64,000 nucleotides of DNA from the NCBI RefSeq assembly GCF_047663525.1, contig NC_092594.1, forward strand, positions 33,589,001-33,653,000. The letters are read 5' to 3'. Below are positions 54,101-64,000 of this stretch, in pieces (within the stretch, counting starts at the first letter, position 1; each line of letters begins with the position of its first letter). A model generated the notes under the pieces. The model worked only from the letters and a program-made list of their open reading frames with translations, did not search any database and was not told the origin of the DNA. Origin of the DNA: Anas platyrhynchos (taxonomy: Eukaryota; Chordata; Aves; Anseriformes; Anatidae). The position numbers were made by a program, and so were the translations under genes.

Positions 54101-57100
54101 CTGTGTTGGCTTGATTTGGTTTGGTTTTTATAAAAAAGCAACAATAGGTCTGAATCAGATTGTATCAGTGCCAATGAACGATATCTAAATCTTCTGTTAA
54201 AATATTCTCTGAGAGAGAGAAAAACACCCTCTGGTATTTTCAGTCAGAGAGGCAATAGGGTGCCAGTGTTACTGATCAGAGCTATTCCTGTTTCTAAGGG
54301 CTGCCAGAGGAAGCATTTGAGCATCTGGAGAACCTGAATTACCTATACCTGGCAAACAATAAGGTAAGAGGCTCATAAGGCTTTCAGAGCTCTTTTCTAA
54401 TTGTGCTCTGAAAGTTGAACAAGCAAGTTTTCAATTCTTTTAAAAATAGATAACCTATGGATGTAAAATTGTCCAAAAGTGATATTCTAAAAAAGGTTCA
54501 TTTAAGGTCAAGACAACCAGTTAGAGCCCGAAAAACTTAGAGGCTACACATGCTGGTATGTTTTGAATGCTTATTTCTTTGTGTGGTTGGTGAAAGCTTT
54601 CCCTTGTGTGTATGGAGAGCCTCTGCACCTATAAATTACCCCTGTATGCAAATAAGCTGTGGGGGAATGGTGTAAAATGCTGCATATCTCAGTCGGATGA
54701 GGCTGGGTTGAAATACCAGTGAATAAACGCATCCTAGTACCTGTGTATGAGCTGTCAAGATCTGCAAAATACCATCCAGTTTTCTCAGACCCCCATTCGC
54801 AGTAGGTTTGTTCAGGGCGGATATCCACACACAAGTGAAACTGAGCAGGTAATGAATTTATTCTTTTTGCTGCAGTGGTAGGAGTTGAATTTCTTTTTTA
54901 ATGGAAAAGATCCCATCTGGAGGATCCAAGATGATTTGTCATGACAGAAGCACATTTCCCTTCCTGCCAAAGCAAAGAAGCAAAATGTCTACTTATATAC
55001 CCTTACAATACCACCATACCCACCCTTAATGGTGGTTCCCATTATGGCTTTTTCTCTGGTCATCTCCCACAAATATTTGCAAAGAAATGGGATGCCACAG
55101 AAAAAAGTTAAAAATCAGGCAGAGCTTCTTTCGTCTACAAATACCCTTCCCTTTCTTCCTTTGCTCTCTCTCTACATATCTATATGTGTGTCCATATATA
55201 CGTATTTTTATTATCCTTTTATAATCTGTGACCCTTTGATGTTTCATTTATATACATGTGGTCACACTGAGGTTTCAGTCATGCCAAGACATTTCCAGAA
55301 TCACTCCACGGATTTCTGTGTGGAGTGATTGAAAATAGAACCCATTCTTTAGTACAGTAACATTGTGTTCTTTTCTCTCTTTCAAGCACCATTTCCATAT
55401 AACAATCTTGGCAGTTAATAACTCCATAAAGAAGAACAAGCCAGACTGTGACTAATATTCCAGAACTTCGCACTCCAGTTTTCCCTGTGTGACAAAACAA
55501 AGTGTTTGGTTTTTCTGGCTTTACTGCAGAGAGAAAAGGATCCCAAAAGAAAATGCAAACATCAGCGAATGTCAGAACTAGTTATGGTGAGAAGTTGTGG
55601 ACCCACAAAAATAACACATTTCTTTATAAATCACAAGCCAGGACAAACCAGATTGGCTTCAAACTGCATCCACTCTGCAGTGGGAAATGATGCAGATCAA
55701 GTAACTGTGGTGTCTGGAGGAGAGCAGGGATTTGCTGGTAGTTTGCTCCTTGTTTTATTTAATATTTTTTATGCTTTATCTTCACTTGTGATCCCACCAG
55801 ATATTAACTTTCATTAAACGAGCTTAGCTAGTTGGAGAAAAAAAATATTGTAATGGACTAAAATCCTGCAATGGCTTATGATTAAAAAGTACTTTAAGTA
55901 AAGAATGGTTGCTGTAGTTTCCTTTAGAATTTTTCATCACACTCATGATATGTATTAATTAAATAGCAGCTACAATAAGCATTGCTAATAACTGAAATCT
56001 CTCCCATCAAACTGTAGATCTTGTCCTGAACTAGTATATTCATCTAGTATACTGAGACAGTATATTAGATGAAGCTGTTCGGTCACCTTTGATTTTGCTA
56101 AATTACAACAATCCAGCAGTAATCCTTCAAGCAGTCAACCAGTGGAGATCAATTAGCCTCATGACTAAGTGCTGAAATGCCAAAGCAAAGTTCTAAGCAA
56201 GTGAATGCTCTTTTTGGATGAAACTTCTCTTTCTCTTTCCTGTGGTTCTGATGTTTTTCATTTCACATATCTTAGACATTCACTTTGTTTTGTATGAAAG
56301 TTATGACCCAATAGACGGTGTTTCAGGAAAAAAGCTTTAATGTGCCACTGTGTATGAAAGTGATTAAGTTTATTTCCTGTGTCTGTTATCTCAGTATTAT
56401 GTTGTGGTAGAGACTTAGTTCTGTCAGCCCTTCCTAATCAGAGCTGAGTGTCTTTATGCACTTCCATGAGATCATATCTCCCAGGTCAGGAGGTGAGAGA
56501 CTACCAACAAAGTCAAGGGCAGTGCTGTGGCAACAGTGGTATTACACAAACACCTCTTATTTCCACTGCTTAGGTACTATCTGTACATATAGATAGAAGG
56601 GACTGAGAGATCTTTCCACTTGTGTTTGTGATCATTAACTACTTAAGACAGCTTAAGGATTGCACAGGTGAAGATTAGAAATAGTATATAATGTACTTTA
56701 ACCCTTTAAAAAAATACAACTGTATTTTGAGTCCAGTAAGTTACAAGTTAATGGCTATAGTACATCAATACACACTTGACAAACTAGCACAGAGGTTTTA
56801 CTTTAGGTAAATACATAGTATAAGTGTTGGGTTAGATCTTCAGTAAAGTGTCTGTTCTCTCATACATTATTCATCTTCCAAATAGTTCTGTTCTTACACT
56901 ATTATTAACAACCGATTGCTCTTTCACATAACAGTGCTGTGAGGAAGAAGCTTTACAAATTCAAATAATTTCAAGCTAGAAGGTACATTCCTACCAGTTC
57001 CCAGAGTTTTCAGTCATCTCAAAGCCCTAGAGGACAAAAAATACAGTGTCTCCTTAGAAAAGAGTCCTTCAGAGTATACATAAAATATTTTATCAGTTGT

Positions 57101-60100
57101 CTCACTGCTACTATAGTTAATGTATGTAACCACAATGGTAGCAGGTGCCTACTGCAATTCAGTAGTCTTCTGTTTATGTACTGAAGGATCATATCTAGCA
57201 CAGCATCATGTTGAGAATTTGTTTCCCAGGGAATTTGTTTTCCATATTGATGTATAAGTCTGCTGGGTTCATGCCTTCCACAAAATTGTCCTTCTGTATT
57301 TGGTTTCTGATGCATCACTTCTTCAGAACAAGGTACCCCCATACAATAGATCTTTGCTTTGAAGTTCCATTTGATATCCCGTCATTGAACTCGGAAACAT
57401 CCCTGCCCTTTGGGAACCTGTGTCCTTTGTTGAAGAGATCATTGTAAATGGACACAGTACTGGAACAAACACACGAAGTGACACTTCCTCTCGCAACCGA
57501 CATACTTTCATTTGGGAGTAAACAGTAGGCCAGTGTGAGGTGGGTTGGATTTTTTTGGCACAGCAGACTGAGGAATTATGAACAATAACAAGCAATGAAT
57601 TTGCTTTCAGAATAATAACTTCTTGACTTCTTCCACCAAAAAGAGGCAGGATTCTTCCAACCAAAACAAATACTCACATATCTTGGAGCAAAAGTCTGTC
57701 TCCTTCCTGGAGAGATTAGTGAGTGAGGACAATTTGTTTTTGTTCATACAATCTGCATTCTGTTTCATTTGCTTTTGCCCGTTCAGAGAAAATAAATTTG
57801 CAAGTGTTTTGTTGATGGCTTTATACTTGGTCAAAACATTTGTTGCATTTAATTGGAATTGCCCCTTATATTTCTTTTTCAGCTAACGGTGGCTCCAAAA
57901 TTTCTCCCGAATACCTTGATCAGTGCAGATTTTGCAGCCAATTATCTCACTAAGATATATGGACTCACATTTGGACAGAAACCAAACTTGAGGTAAGGGA
58001 TCAGAAAGTGAAACAAAAATAGTGTGCTGCTGCTGCTTGGAGGTAGCTGGTGAGTTAAAGAAACTATCTGGCTAAGCCATTTTATTGCCTCCTCATACTT
58101 TTTTGAAAGAAGCTGACTACTGGTTAATTTCACCATCAAGGATCAAATAACCTCTCAGACAAATACATTCCAAGGTCTTTTACTAGCTGCCAGACACTTT
58201 GCATAGATAAAAATTAATTTGTCTCCATTTTGGCTATGCTTCAGTTACGATTTAAAAGGAAGAGCTTCAGTTTCTCAAAATGGGGATTTATGGCTAGAAA
58301 TTGCCAGATTTTTGTAATCCATTCATTAAAAAGAAGAGTCACATTGAGTGTACAGAACTCAATACAGTTGAGTGTAACTCAACTATGTTGAAGTTAAGCA
58401 TAGTTACCTTCCTCTGGTGTCTGAGGTCTCTCTGCTAGTTTCAGGTTGTGATTTTCTAAGCTGGATACAGTGCAACACATTAGTCCATCCGTGTGTAGAC
58501 ACATCTCCTGTGAGATACAGTCTTTTCCAAAGGCCTTTTGGGTAACCTCTTTATATGGACACTACAGTATCTAAATCCTGCAGAGACATCTCAGGCTCCT
58601 TTGGTAGCAATTTATGCATCCAATTTGGAAGCACTTAATAATAGCGGTGACCCAGTTGAGCTCCAAGAGCCCAATCATGTGATGAATTGAGGAACTCAGT
58701 TCCCTCTGATTTCACTTAGAGCAGAAACTATTCTGCTTATTAGGCCTTTAGTCTCATAGGCTCTTGGTAGTTGAAAAGGCAGAATCGGGCATTGATTTCT
58801 GGCAATATCTCATCATAAAAGAAGCAAGATTTATATGTGTTCTTCCTAAATTTGAGTTACTTAAGCTGCCATATACCACTTTTATATTAAAATACTTGCA
58901 CTTCTTCTGAAGTGATTTTTGCAACAGCATTCATTTTAATAAGAGTGATAACTCATTGATTTCTGAAATTGCTGATATCACATCCTAATTCAGTTGTTTC
59001 ATTTGGTTTATTTGCTCCCAGCGGAGTTCATGGTCTCACACTGATTATTTGGAAAACAGCATTTTCTGAAAGGCAAATATTTGTAAGTTAAAAGTACAGC
59101 TGACCATGAAGGGTGAGCTTTATTTTCATGTGGCTCTGGACCTCCTGGAGTGTGTGATCACACTATTGTGTTTCCATTCTGAGCCTTTCCTTCCTTTCGG
59201 AAAGATGTTGCCAAGTTCTCTGGAACTGGTAGAGAGTCCAAGCCCACTTTTACACTGTGCTCTTTTTTGCAGCTTTAATCTGTCTCCATGATTTTATCTG
59301 CCTGCTTCATCTCAGGGTACACACAGGGAATGAAGGGGTAATAGTGATCAGTAAAGTCCTGTAATTTCTTTTGTTAAAAAGAAGTGAAATTATTTTATTT
59401 AGCAGTTAAACCAGCAATAACTTCATAGTTACTTCATAACTTTGTAACAACTTCAGTTGCTTTATACAGAATTACAACCAGTGCAAGGAAGATTAAATCT
59501 TTTTGTTTGTTTGTTTTAACCTGATTGGAGAAACTCTTTGGTGAATATTAAAGGTTAAAAGCAAGAAAATAAGAAACCTTCTTTCTCTAGATCCCAAAGG
59601 GTCATTTAAAAAAAAAAACAAAAAACTTCTACAGATATAAGTTTTAACCCTCTTGAGTAAAGCCACAACACTGATGTGTTTTGTCCCTCTTAGCCAAGTA
59701 CAAAGCTAGGTCCAAATGACAAAACTGAAATTTAGGTTTCAAAGCATTGTGCAATCTCAGATTTGCATTCTGTTATTTGTTAAGAAGGTGAGGCTACTTA
59801 TGAAATTCATATTCACATCCAGGTTTGGAATTAAATAGACCTACATTTTGGAGAGTATTTGGACTAAGCATTTGGTTGTGCATTATATATGCCTCCCTAA
59901 ATTAAAGGGCATGCTTTGAAAACAACTCTAATTATCTCAAGGAAAGAAGAATAGACTGAACCACAATTTTTCAACAGCTTTCTCTTGGTAAAACAAACAA
60001 AAATAGGTCTAAGTATCTGTTTATCTTTCTTCTTCTTCTGACAGATCTGTGTATCTTCATAACAACAAACTTTCAGATGCTGGGTTACCCGATAGCATGT

Positions 60101-62212
60101 TCAATGGCTCTGATAATGTGGAGATACTCATCATGTCCAGCAATTTCCTGAAATATGTTCCAAAGAATCTCCCTCCAGCCTTATACAAATTGCATTTAAA
60201 GGTAACGACACCAAGCTTCTGTATTCCTTTACAGTTGTGACAAAAGTACTATGTTTGTATGGGATTCAAACTGCACAGCCAAGTGATTTCAGTTCACCTG
60301 AACACATTCCCAGGCCTACTGTAAGTCTTGTAGCTATCTCCTTACTTTTTTCTAAGTAATAGAGTGTTTTTGCAAAACACGAAAATGCTCACAGGGGATA
60401 AAAGTGCTTTTCAGTGTTTTCAGGAGAATGAAAGGCAAATGCCCATGTGGTAGCACTGTTGGACCCTGCTTGAGTATAATCATATTAATGCCTGGTAGTA
60501 CAAGAAGGTAGATAGATCATTCTTCATGGCCATTCACTAATTGGCCTACTGGTTAAGTTTGCCACTGATGATGGTGTTTTTCCTGACAGCTGCTTACCCC
60601 CTAGATGTTGGCTTTGCTCACTAATTCCTATCACATAGACTGCTGTTCCCTATCATCAGTGATTTTTGTTTGCTACTGAACTGGCAATTCAGTCAACACA
60701 GAGAAAGTTTGGATCAGTGATTCTTCACTGCTACAACTTCTCCATCAGTAGTGTAACAGCAGAAGTTGTGGTATTATCTACTCTCCAGCATTTTTAATTC
60801 CATGTCATCTGATTTCAATAAAAACATTTCATGATGTCTGTGCTAAAGTTCTTAGCTTTTTTAGCAATGGGAGAGCTGCAGTGGTGGGGAATCCTGGTTC
60901 CGTTTGTTTCTCGTGTTGACAGCTCCTTGGACGTGTGTAGACTGAAGTCTGTTATCAGCCCTTGGTCTTATGCAGTTCTGTGTTGCCTCCAAGCTTTCTT
61001 TTCCCTTGAAGATTTTGCTGCTAAATCCCATTAAAGTCTTCTAGAAAATGGGCTTCTGTAGCTTGAAGAAGGCGAAGGGTCTGATCCTTTAAATTTCTCG
61101 AATTTCTCTGCAAAGTGTGAAGTTACTAAACCCCTGGGTTTTATTGGCATTTATAAGTAACTGTTATCTCCCAAGGGAAGGCTCAACTTTGAAGACTCTT
61201 TGAACTTTTATCCTTCCCCGCTGTTGCCAACTGTGTTAAGGGCAGAGAAGTGGGAGAGAGAAACAGGCATTTTGTTTTAAAGTGCACTGCCTGTCAATAG
61301 TGACATTAAAACTGATGTTTTGAATGGGAAAAAAAAACAAAAACATAACATTGAGAAATGGGAAATAGCAAATAGTGGGCCAAAACGGATTAAAAGTACT
61401 GTAGGTGTGACAGGTCTTTCCTTTTCTTTTGCTGTTCATTGAGATACCCAGCTGGATCAGTCTGTGGTGGTATCCACTTTATATTAGTTGGGACGTGTAT
61501 CTCATTTAGCCTGCCAATCATATTATTGCATATACCTTAACAATGGAAAGTTTAACATTCAATTTCAGAGTTTTATATACCCTTTTATAATTCCTACAGT
61601 ACCCGTATGGAATTCCTAAATGAAATTTAGTTTTATATTTTATTCATATCTGCCTGCTGGCTACTCCAAAGCCACAATAAGCAATAATTATTTTGGAAGG
61701 AGTAATTATTTTGGAATGTACATTGCAGAAACTGTGCCTTTTCAAATGCTGAATACTAAAAGAATGTCTGGTTCACAGCTTCCAACCAAGCATTAGTTGC
61801 CTAACTTACATTGTAGATTTTCACATAGGTGCAGGGACTACAAATACAAAATAATTCCTCCTGGGGTCCCAAATTCTAACTCAACCTAAAAATTCCATGG
61901 GAAATCAATAAAAAGAAGTTGTAATATTTTAAGCTCTTATTTGTATGTATTTCTTAGGCAGAATTATAACATCCCCTAAAAACAACTCGTGTCTGCCTGG
62001 TATTTAATTTATTTGCCTGGTATTAGCTGAGCAGAACTCGAATGTCTTATGTTGTTTCATGCTAAATAATGTGCTATGTTTTTCTGGTGACTCTAGAACA
62101 ACAAGCTAGAGAAGATTCCCAAAGGAGCCTTCAGTGAACTTACAGGCCTGAGGGAGCTGTATTTACAGAATAATTACTTGACTAATGAAGGAATGGACAA
62201 TGAAACTTTCTG
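50640..62212 (+). CDS. PODN: PODN (podocan), 5' part, first six coding exons
   Basis: Exons: 50640-50873, 52625-52718, 54299-54363, 57883-57992, 60045-60201 and 62097-62212. They join in frame to 258 codons plus 2 nt of a Trp codon; the rest lies beyond the window (human podocan is about 610-660 aa). Podocan is a secreted small leucine-rich proteoglycan of the extracellular matrix that binds collagen and restrains smooth-muscle growth (family knowledge). Residues 1-22 form a signal peptide ([15 protein letters not shown] core). A proline/arginine-rich stretch is followed by the N-terminal cysteine cap C-x3-C-x-C-x7-C (Cys42, 46, 48, 56). LRRs follow, with [44 protein letters not shown] and [12 protein letters not shown]-glycosylation sequons NGS and NET occur. 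The ATG is the first in frame, with G at -3. Introns fall inside LRRs, mostly near the NN positions. Confidence 0.95.
50874..52624 (+). other. PODN intron after signal-peptide exon
   Basis: Donor GTACGG, acceptor TTCTTAG. It begins in the CpG island and contains an (AT)n/T microsatellite at 51129-51165. No additional exon was seen. Confidence 0.8.
51129..51165. repeat. (AT)n microsatellite followed by poly-T
   Basis: About 13 AT dinucleotides run directly into a T tract. It is likely polymorphic. Confidence 0.95.
52719..54298 (+). other. PODN intron (second in window)
   Basis: Donor GTAAGC, acceptor TTTCTAAG. No repeat element, RNA gene or further LRR exon was recognised in 1.6 kb. Confidence 0.75.
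55299..55330. repeat. 11-bp perfect inverted repeat, 10-nt loop
   Basis: AATCACTCCAC (55299-55309) and GTGGAGTGATT (55320-55330) are exact reverse complements. Confidence 0.9.
56039..56073. repeat. 16-bp inverted repeat with one mismatch, 3-nt loop
   Basis: TTCATCTAGTATACTG (56039-56054), loop AGA, CAGTATATTAGATGAA (56058-56073). The single mismatch would be a G-U wobble in the sense RNA. Confidence 0.9.
57993..60044 (+). other. PODN intron (fourth in window)
   Basis: Donor GTAAGG, acceptor CTGACAG after a CTT-rich polypyrimidine tract. No element was recognised. Confidence 0.75.
60202..62096 (+). other. PODN intron (fifth in window)
   Basis: Donor GTAACG, acceptor GACTCTAG. AT-rich, with nothing recognised inside. 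Confidence 0.75.
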
Positions 62213-64000
62213 GTGAGAATCACATCTGTAGATTGAACCTGTGTTTGTGAATGTCTGCCTCCTCTGGTTCATCTACTTAAAAGTACATTTATTAAAAACG
62301 GCACTACGTTATGCATTTCTCTGCTAGCTCTGGATGAAAAGGTGTAGATTTAGATGCTGCCATTGAAAAGCAAAGGTTGTGGTGAGTGGTGTGAATTCAC
62401 ACTCCAGAGTACTTGTATACGAAAAATAGAACACTGCACATCAGACTGCACCACTCCTGATGGCCACAGACCCAATCATGTGAGGTGCTATCTGCTGTCT
62501 TAGAACAGGCAACCAGAGTGATGGTGCAGGCTGGTCTCTGTTCTTCCTAACAAGTCAGAAGTGAGGCTACTCAAAACTTCTCAGTATCAAGGGCAGTTCA
62601 CTGGAAGTTAAGGCCAGACATTCATCTTTGTTAAACCACTTCTCTGTTTCTGTGACCCGAAATCAGCAGCCACAGATACACAGTTGTGAATTCATCTGGG
62701 TAGATGAATTCATCATAGAATTCATCTACCCCAGTGCAGAGAGACTGCTGGAGTAAGAGGGGATGTAATGGTGCTGCTCAATAGCCAGATGGCTGCAAAA
62801 GCTTTTCTAGAAACTGGTGCGACTGAAAAAGCCTTTGGCTGTCCTAAATTTAGCCTGGGACTTAGCGCTTCAAAATGTTAACCTTTGTCTCTGCTTGCAC
62901 TGAGTGCTGCCCTTGTTTTACCTGAAAATCCAGGCCTGCCTATAACTTGGTGTGAGTTATGTAAACTTTTCTGATCTCCAGCAATGAAAAATTTCTTTCC
63001 TTTTCCACATCCCACTCCCAGAAACCTCCTGTAGTATTTTACTTTAGCTCTGTTGTGTCACCCTTCAGGTAATGTTGGACGTATCATTTCTGTTAAGATT
63101 TCGATGAACAGAGTACAGTGGCTACACCAAAGGCACCAGTCACAGTCAGCAGAGGGGGGGTGGATATTACGCTGCTGTTGTGATATTAACTGTACAGCAC
63201 AGCATAATCCTATTGGAGATGTACCCAACTGGGGAGGCATTACAACTTGCATCAATGAAGTGCTTTACCCAGAAAGTGTATTTGTTCATTCAGAACATAC
63301 TTGGATAGCTCTGAACAACAGCGTAGTAACCAGTGAGTAATGTCTGCAATGCATTAGTTCTTGTATTTCCTGAAAACTTTCTAGTCATCTGCAGCGGGTT
63401 ATGTAGTGCCATGCAGATTAGTCTCTTCGTAGGAGCTCCTCAGTCCTGGCATATAATACCACTGATCCACATCCAGTTGGTGTAAGTGGCTGGTCTGAGG
63501 ATTTATTTTAGCTTCAACTGAGTCCATGGAATCCAGATTCAGTAGCTTACACAAAGCAGATCTAGCCCTGACTCACTTCCATAATGCTGGAGGGTCAGGA
63601 GAAGTTCAGTATCTTAGTCTAGGACACTGAATTAGCATTTCTACTTTCCATAAGAGCAATATTTCATCATCTCAAAAGCAGGCTTGCTTTTCAGTTTAAA
63701 TATACAATTTCAGAGACAAAAATACTCTTACTTGGGCTATGTTTCTGTGAAATTGAGAGCTAAATTATGTTTTAATGGTGAGCTTTTTTGTGAGGCACTG
63801 AAATTGTTCACATTGCTATTTGTACTGGCAAATGAGAGAACATTAGACTGCAAAACTGATCTCAGGTCTCATCCAGGTGGCAGGGTTTGGGTGTTTGTGT
63901 AATCTAGCAAGGTTCTCTGCTAGTTTGGCCATGGAGCAATGGCAGAGCCTAGTCCTTAATGGCAGTGTGGGAGCTCCCTGTTTTGCTGTCTCCATCAGTC
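62213..64000 (+). other. PODN intron (sixth), running off the window
   Basis: Donor GTGAGA at 62213 splits a Trp codon (TG|G expected). The next LRR exon (family continuation KLSSLEYLDL-type) is not found before 64000. A hairpin lies at 62696-62734. The open frame at 63053-63340 has no LRR and no signal peptide. Confidence 0.75.
62696..62734. repeat. 16/17-bp inverted repeat with 6-nt loop
   Basis: CTGGGTAGATGAATTC (62696-62711), loop ATCATA, GAATTCATCTACCCCAG (62718-62734). The arms are perfectly complementary except for one bulged base. Confidence 0.9.

Larger units (their letters stand above)
54364..57882 (+). other. PODN intron (third in window), with two hairpins
   Basis: Donor GTAAGA, acceptor TTTTTCAG. 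It contains compact inverted repeats at 55299-55330 and 56039-56073. No further LRR exon was recognised. Confidence 0.75.

Noticed and set aside
62696..62734. MicroRNA precursor
   Set aside because: The stem is only 16-17 bp, far shorter than the ~30 bp needed for Drosha/Dicer processing; kept only as a structural curiosity.
63053..63340. 95-codon + open frame as the next PODN exon
   Set aside because: No LRR pattern, and its frame and flanks do not continue the split Trp codon at 62212. It is taken as intronic.

Overview
This is vertebrate nuclear DNA, most likely from a bird (chicken-like). The reasons are GT-AG split genes, long AT-rich introns, CpG islands at gene starts, and CR1 LINE fragments of the kind common in bird genomes. 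Gene order matches the block on human 1p32.3: ZYG11B, ECHDC2, SCP2, PODN. I see no bacterial, viral or plasmid features.

Layout. (1) Positions 1-11483, + strand: the last 12 coding exons of ZYG11B, a substrate receptor of a CUL2 ubiquitin ligase, followed by a probable long 3' UTR. (2) 15719-21597, - strand: complete ECHDC2 in 10 coding exons (292 aa), a mitochondrial crotonase-fold protein, convergent with ZYG11B. (3) 21598-21780: a 183-bp gap inside a CpG island, probably a shared bidirectional promoter for ECHDC2 and SCP2. (4) 21781-39615, + strand: complete SCP2 in 16 exons (534 aa), encoding the peroxisomal thiolase/sterol-carrier fusion SCPx. A second CpG island at about 33.95-34.33 kb covers exon 12 and should be the internal promoter for the short 140-aa pro-SCP2. 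(5) 39.9-50.5 kb: a gene-poor interval with CR1 relics, including one long, heavily decayed antisense copy. (6) 50640-62212, + strand: the first six coding exons of PODN (podocan), a secreted leucine-rich proteoglycan that runs off the window.

ECHDC2 (mitochondrion) and SCP2 (peroxisome) both act on acyl-CoA or lipid substrates and appear to share a promoter. ZYG11B and PODN are neighbours without an obvious functional link. Exon boundaries were read by eye from splice consensus and reading-frame continuity. All four frames close without a frameshift, and the ECHDC2 and ZYG11B lengths agree with the human proteins.

The most unusual signal is at the internal SCP2 promoter. An exact match to the TISU/YY1 element (34019-34030) carries an ATG in a strong context. 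It opens a 53-codon ORF that is out of frame with SCP2 and stops 11 nt before the pro-SCP2 start codon. Other points are a GC-AG intron in ZYG11B, the absence of a ZYG11A paralogue where human has one, and several compact hairpins in PODN introns. I found no clearly new multi-gene system.
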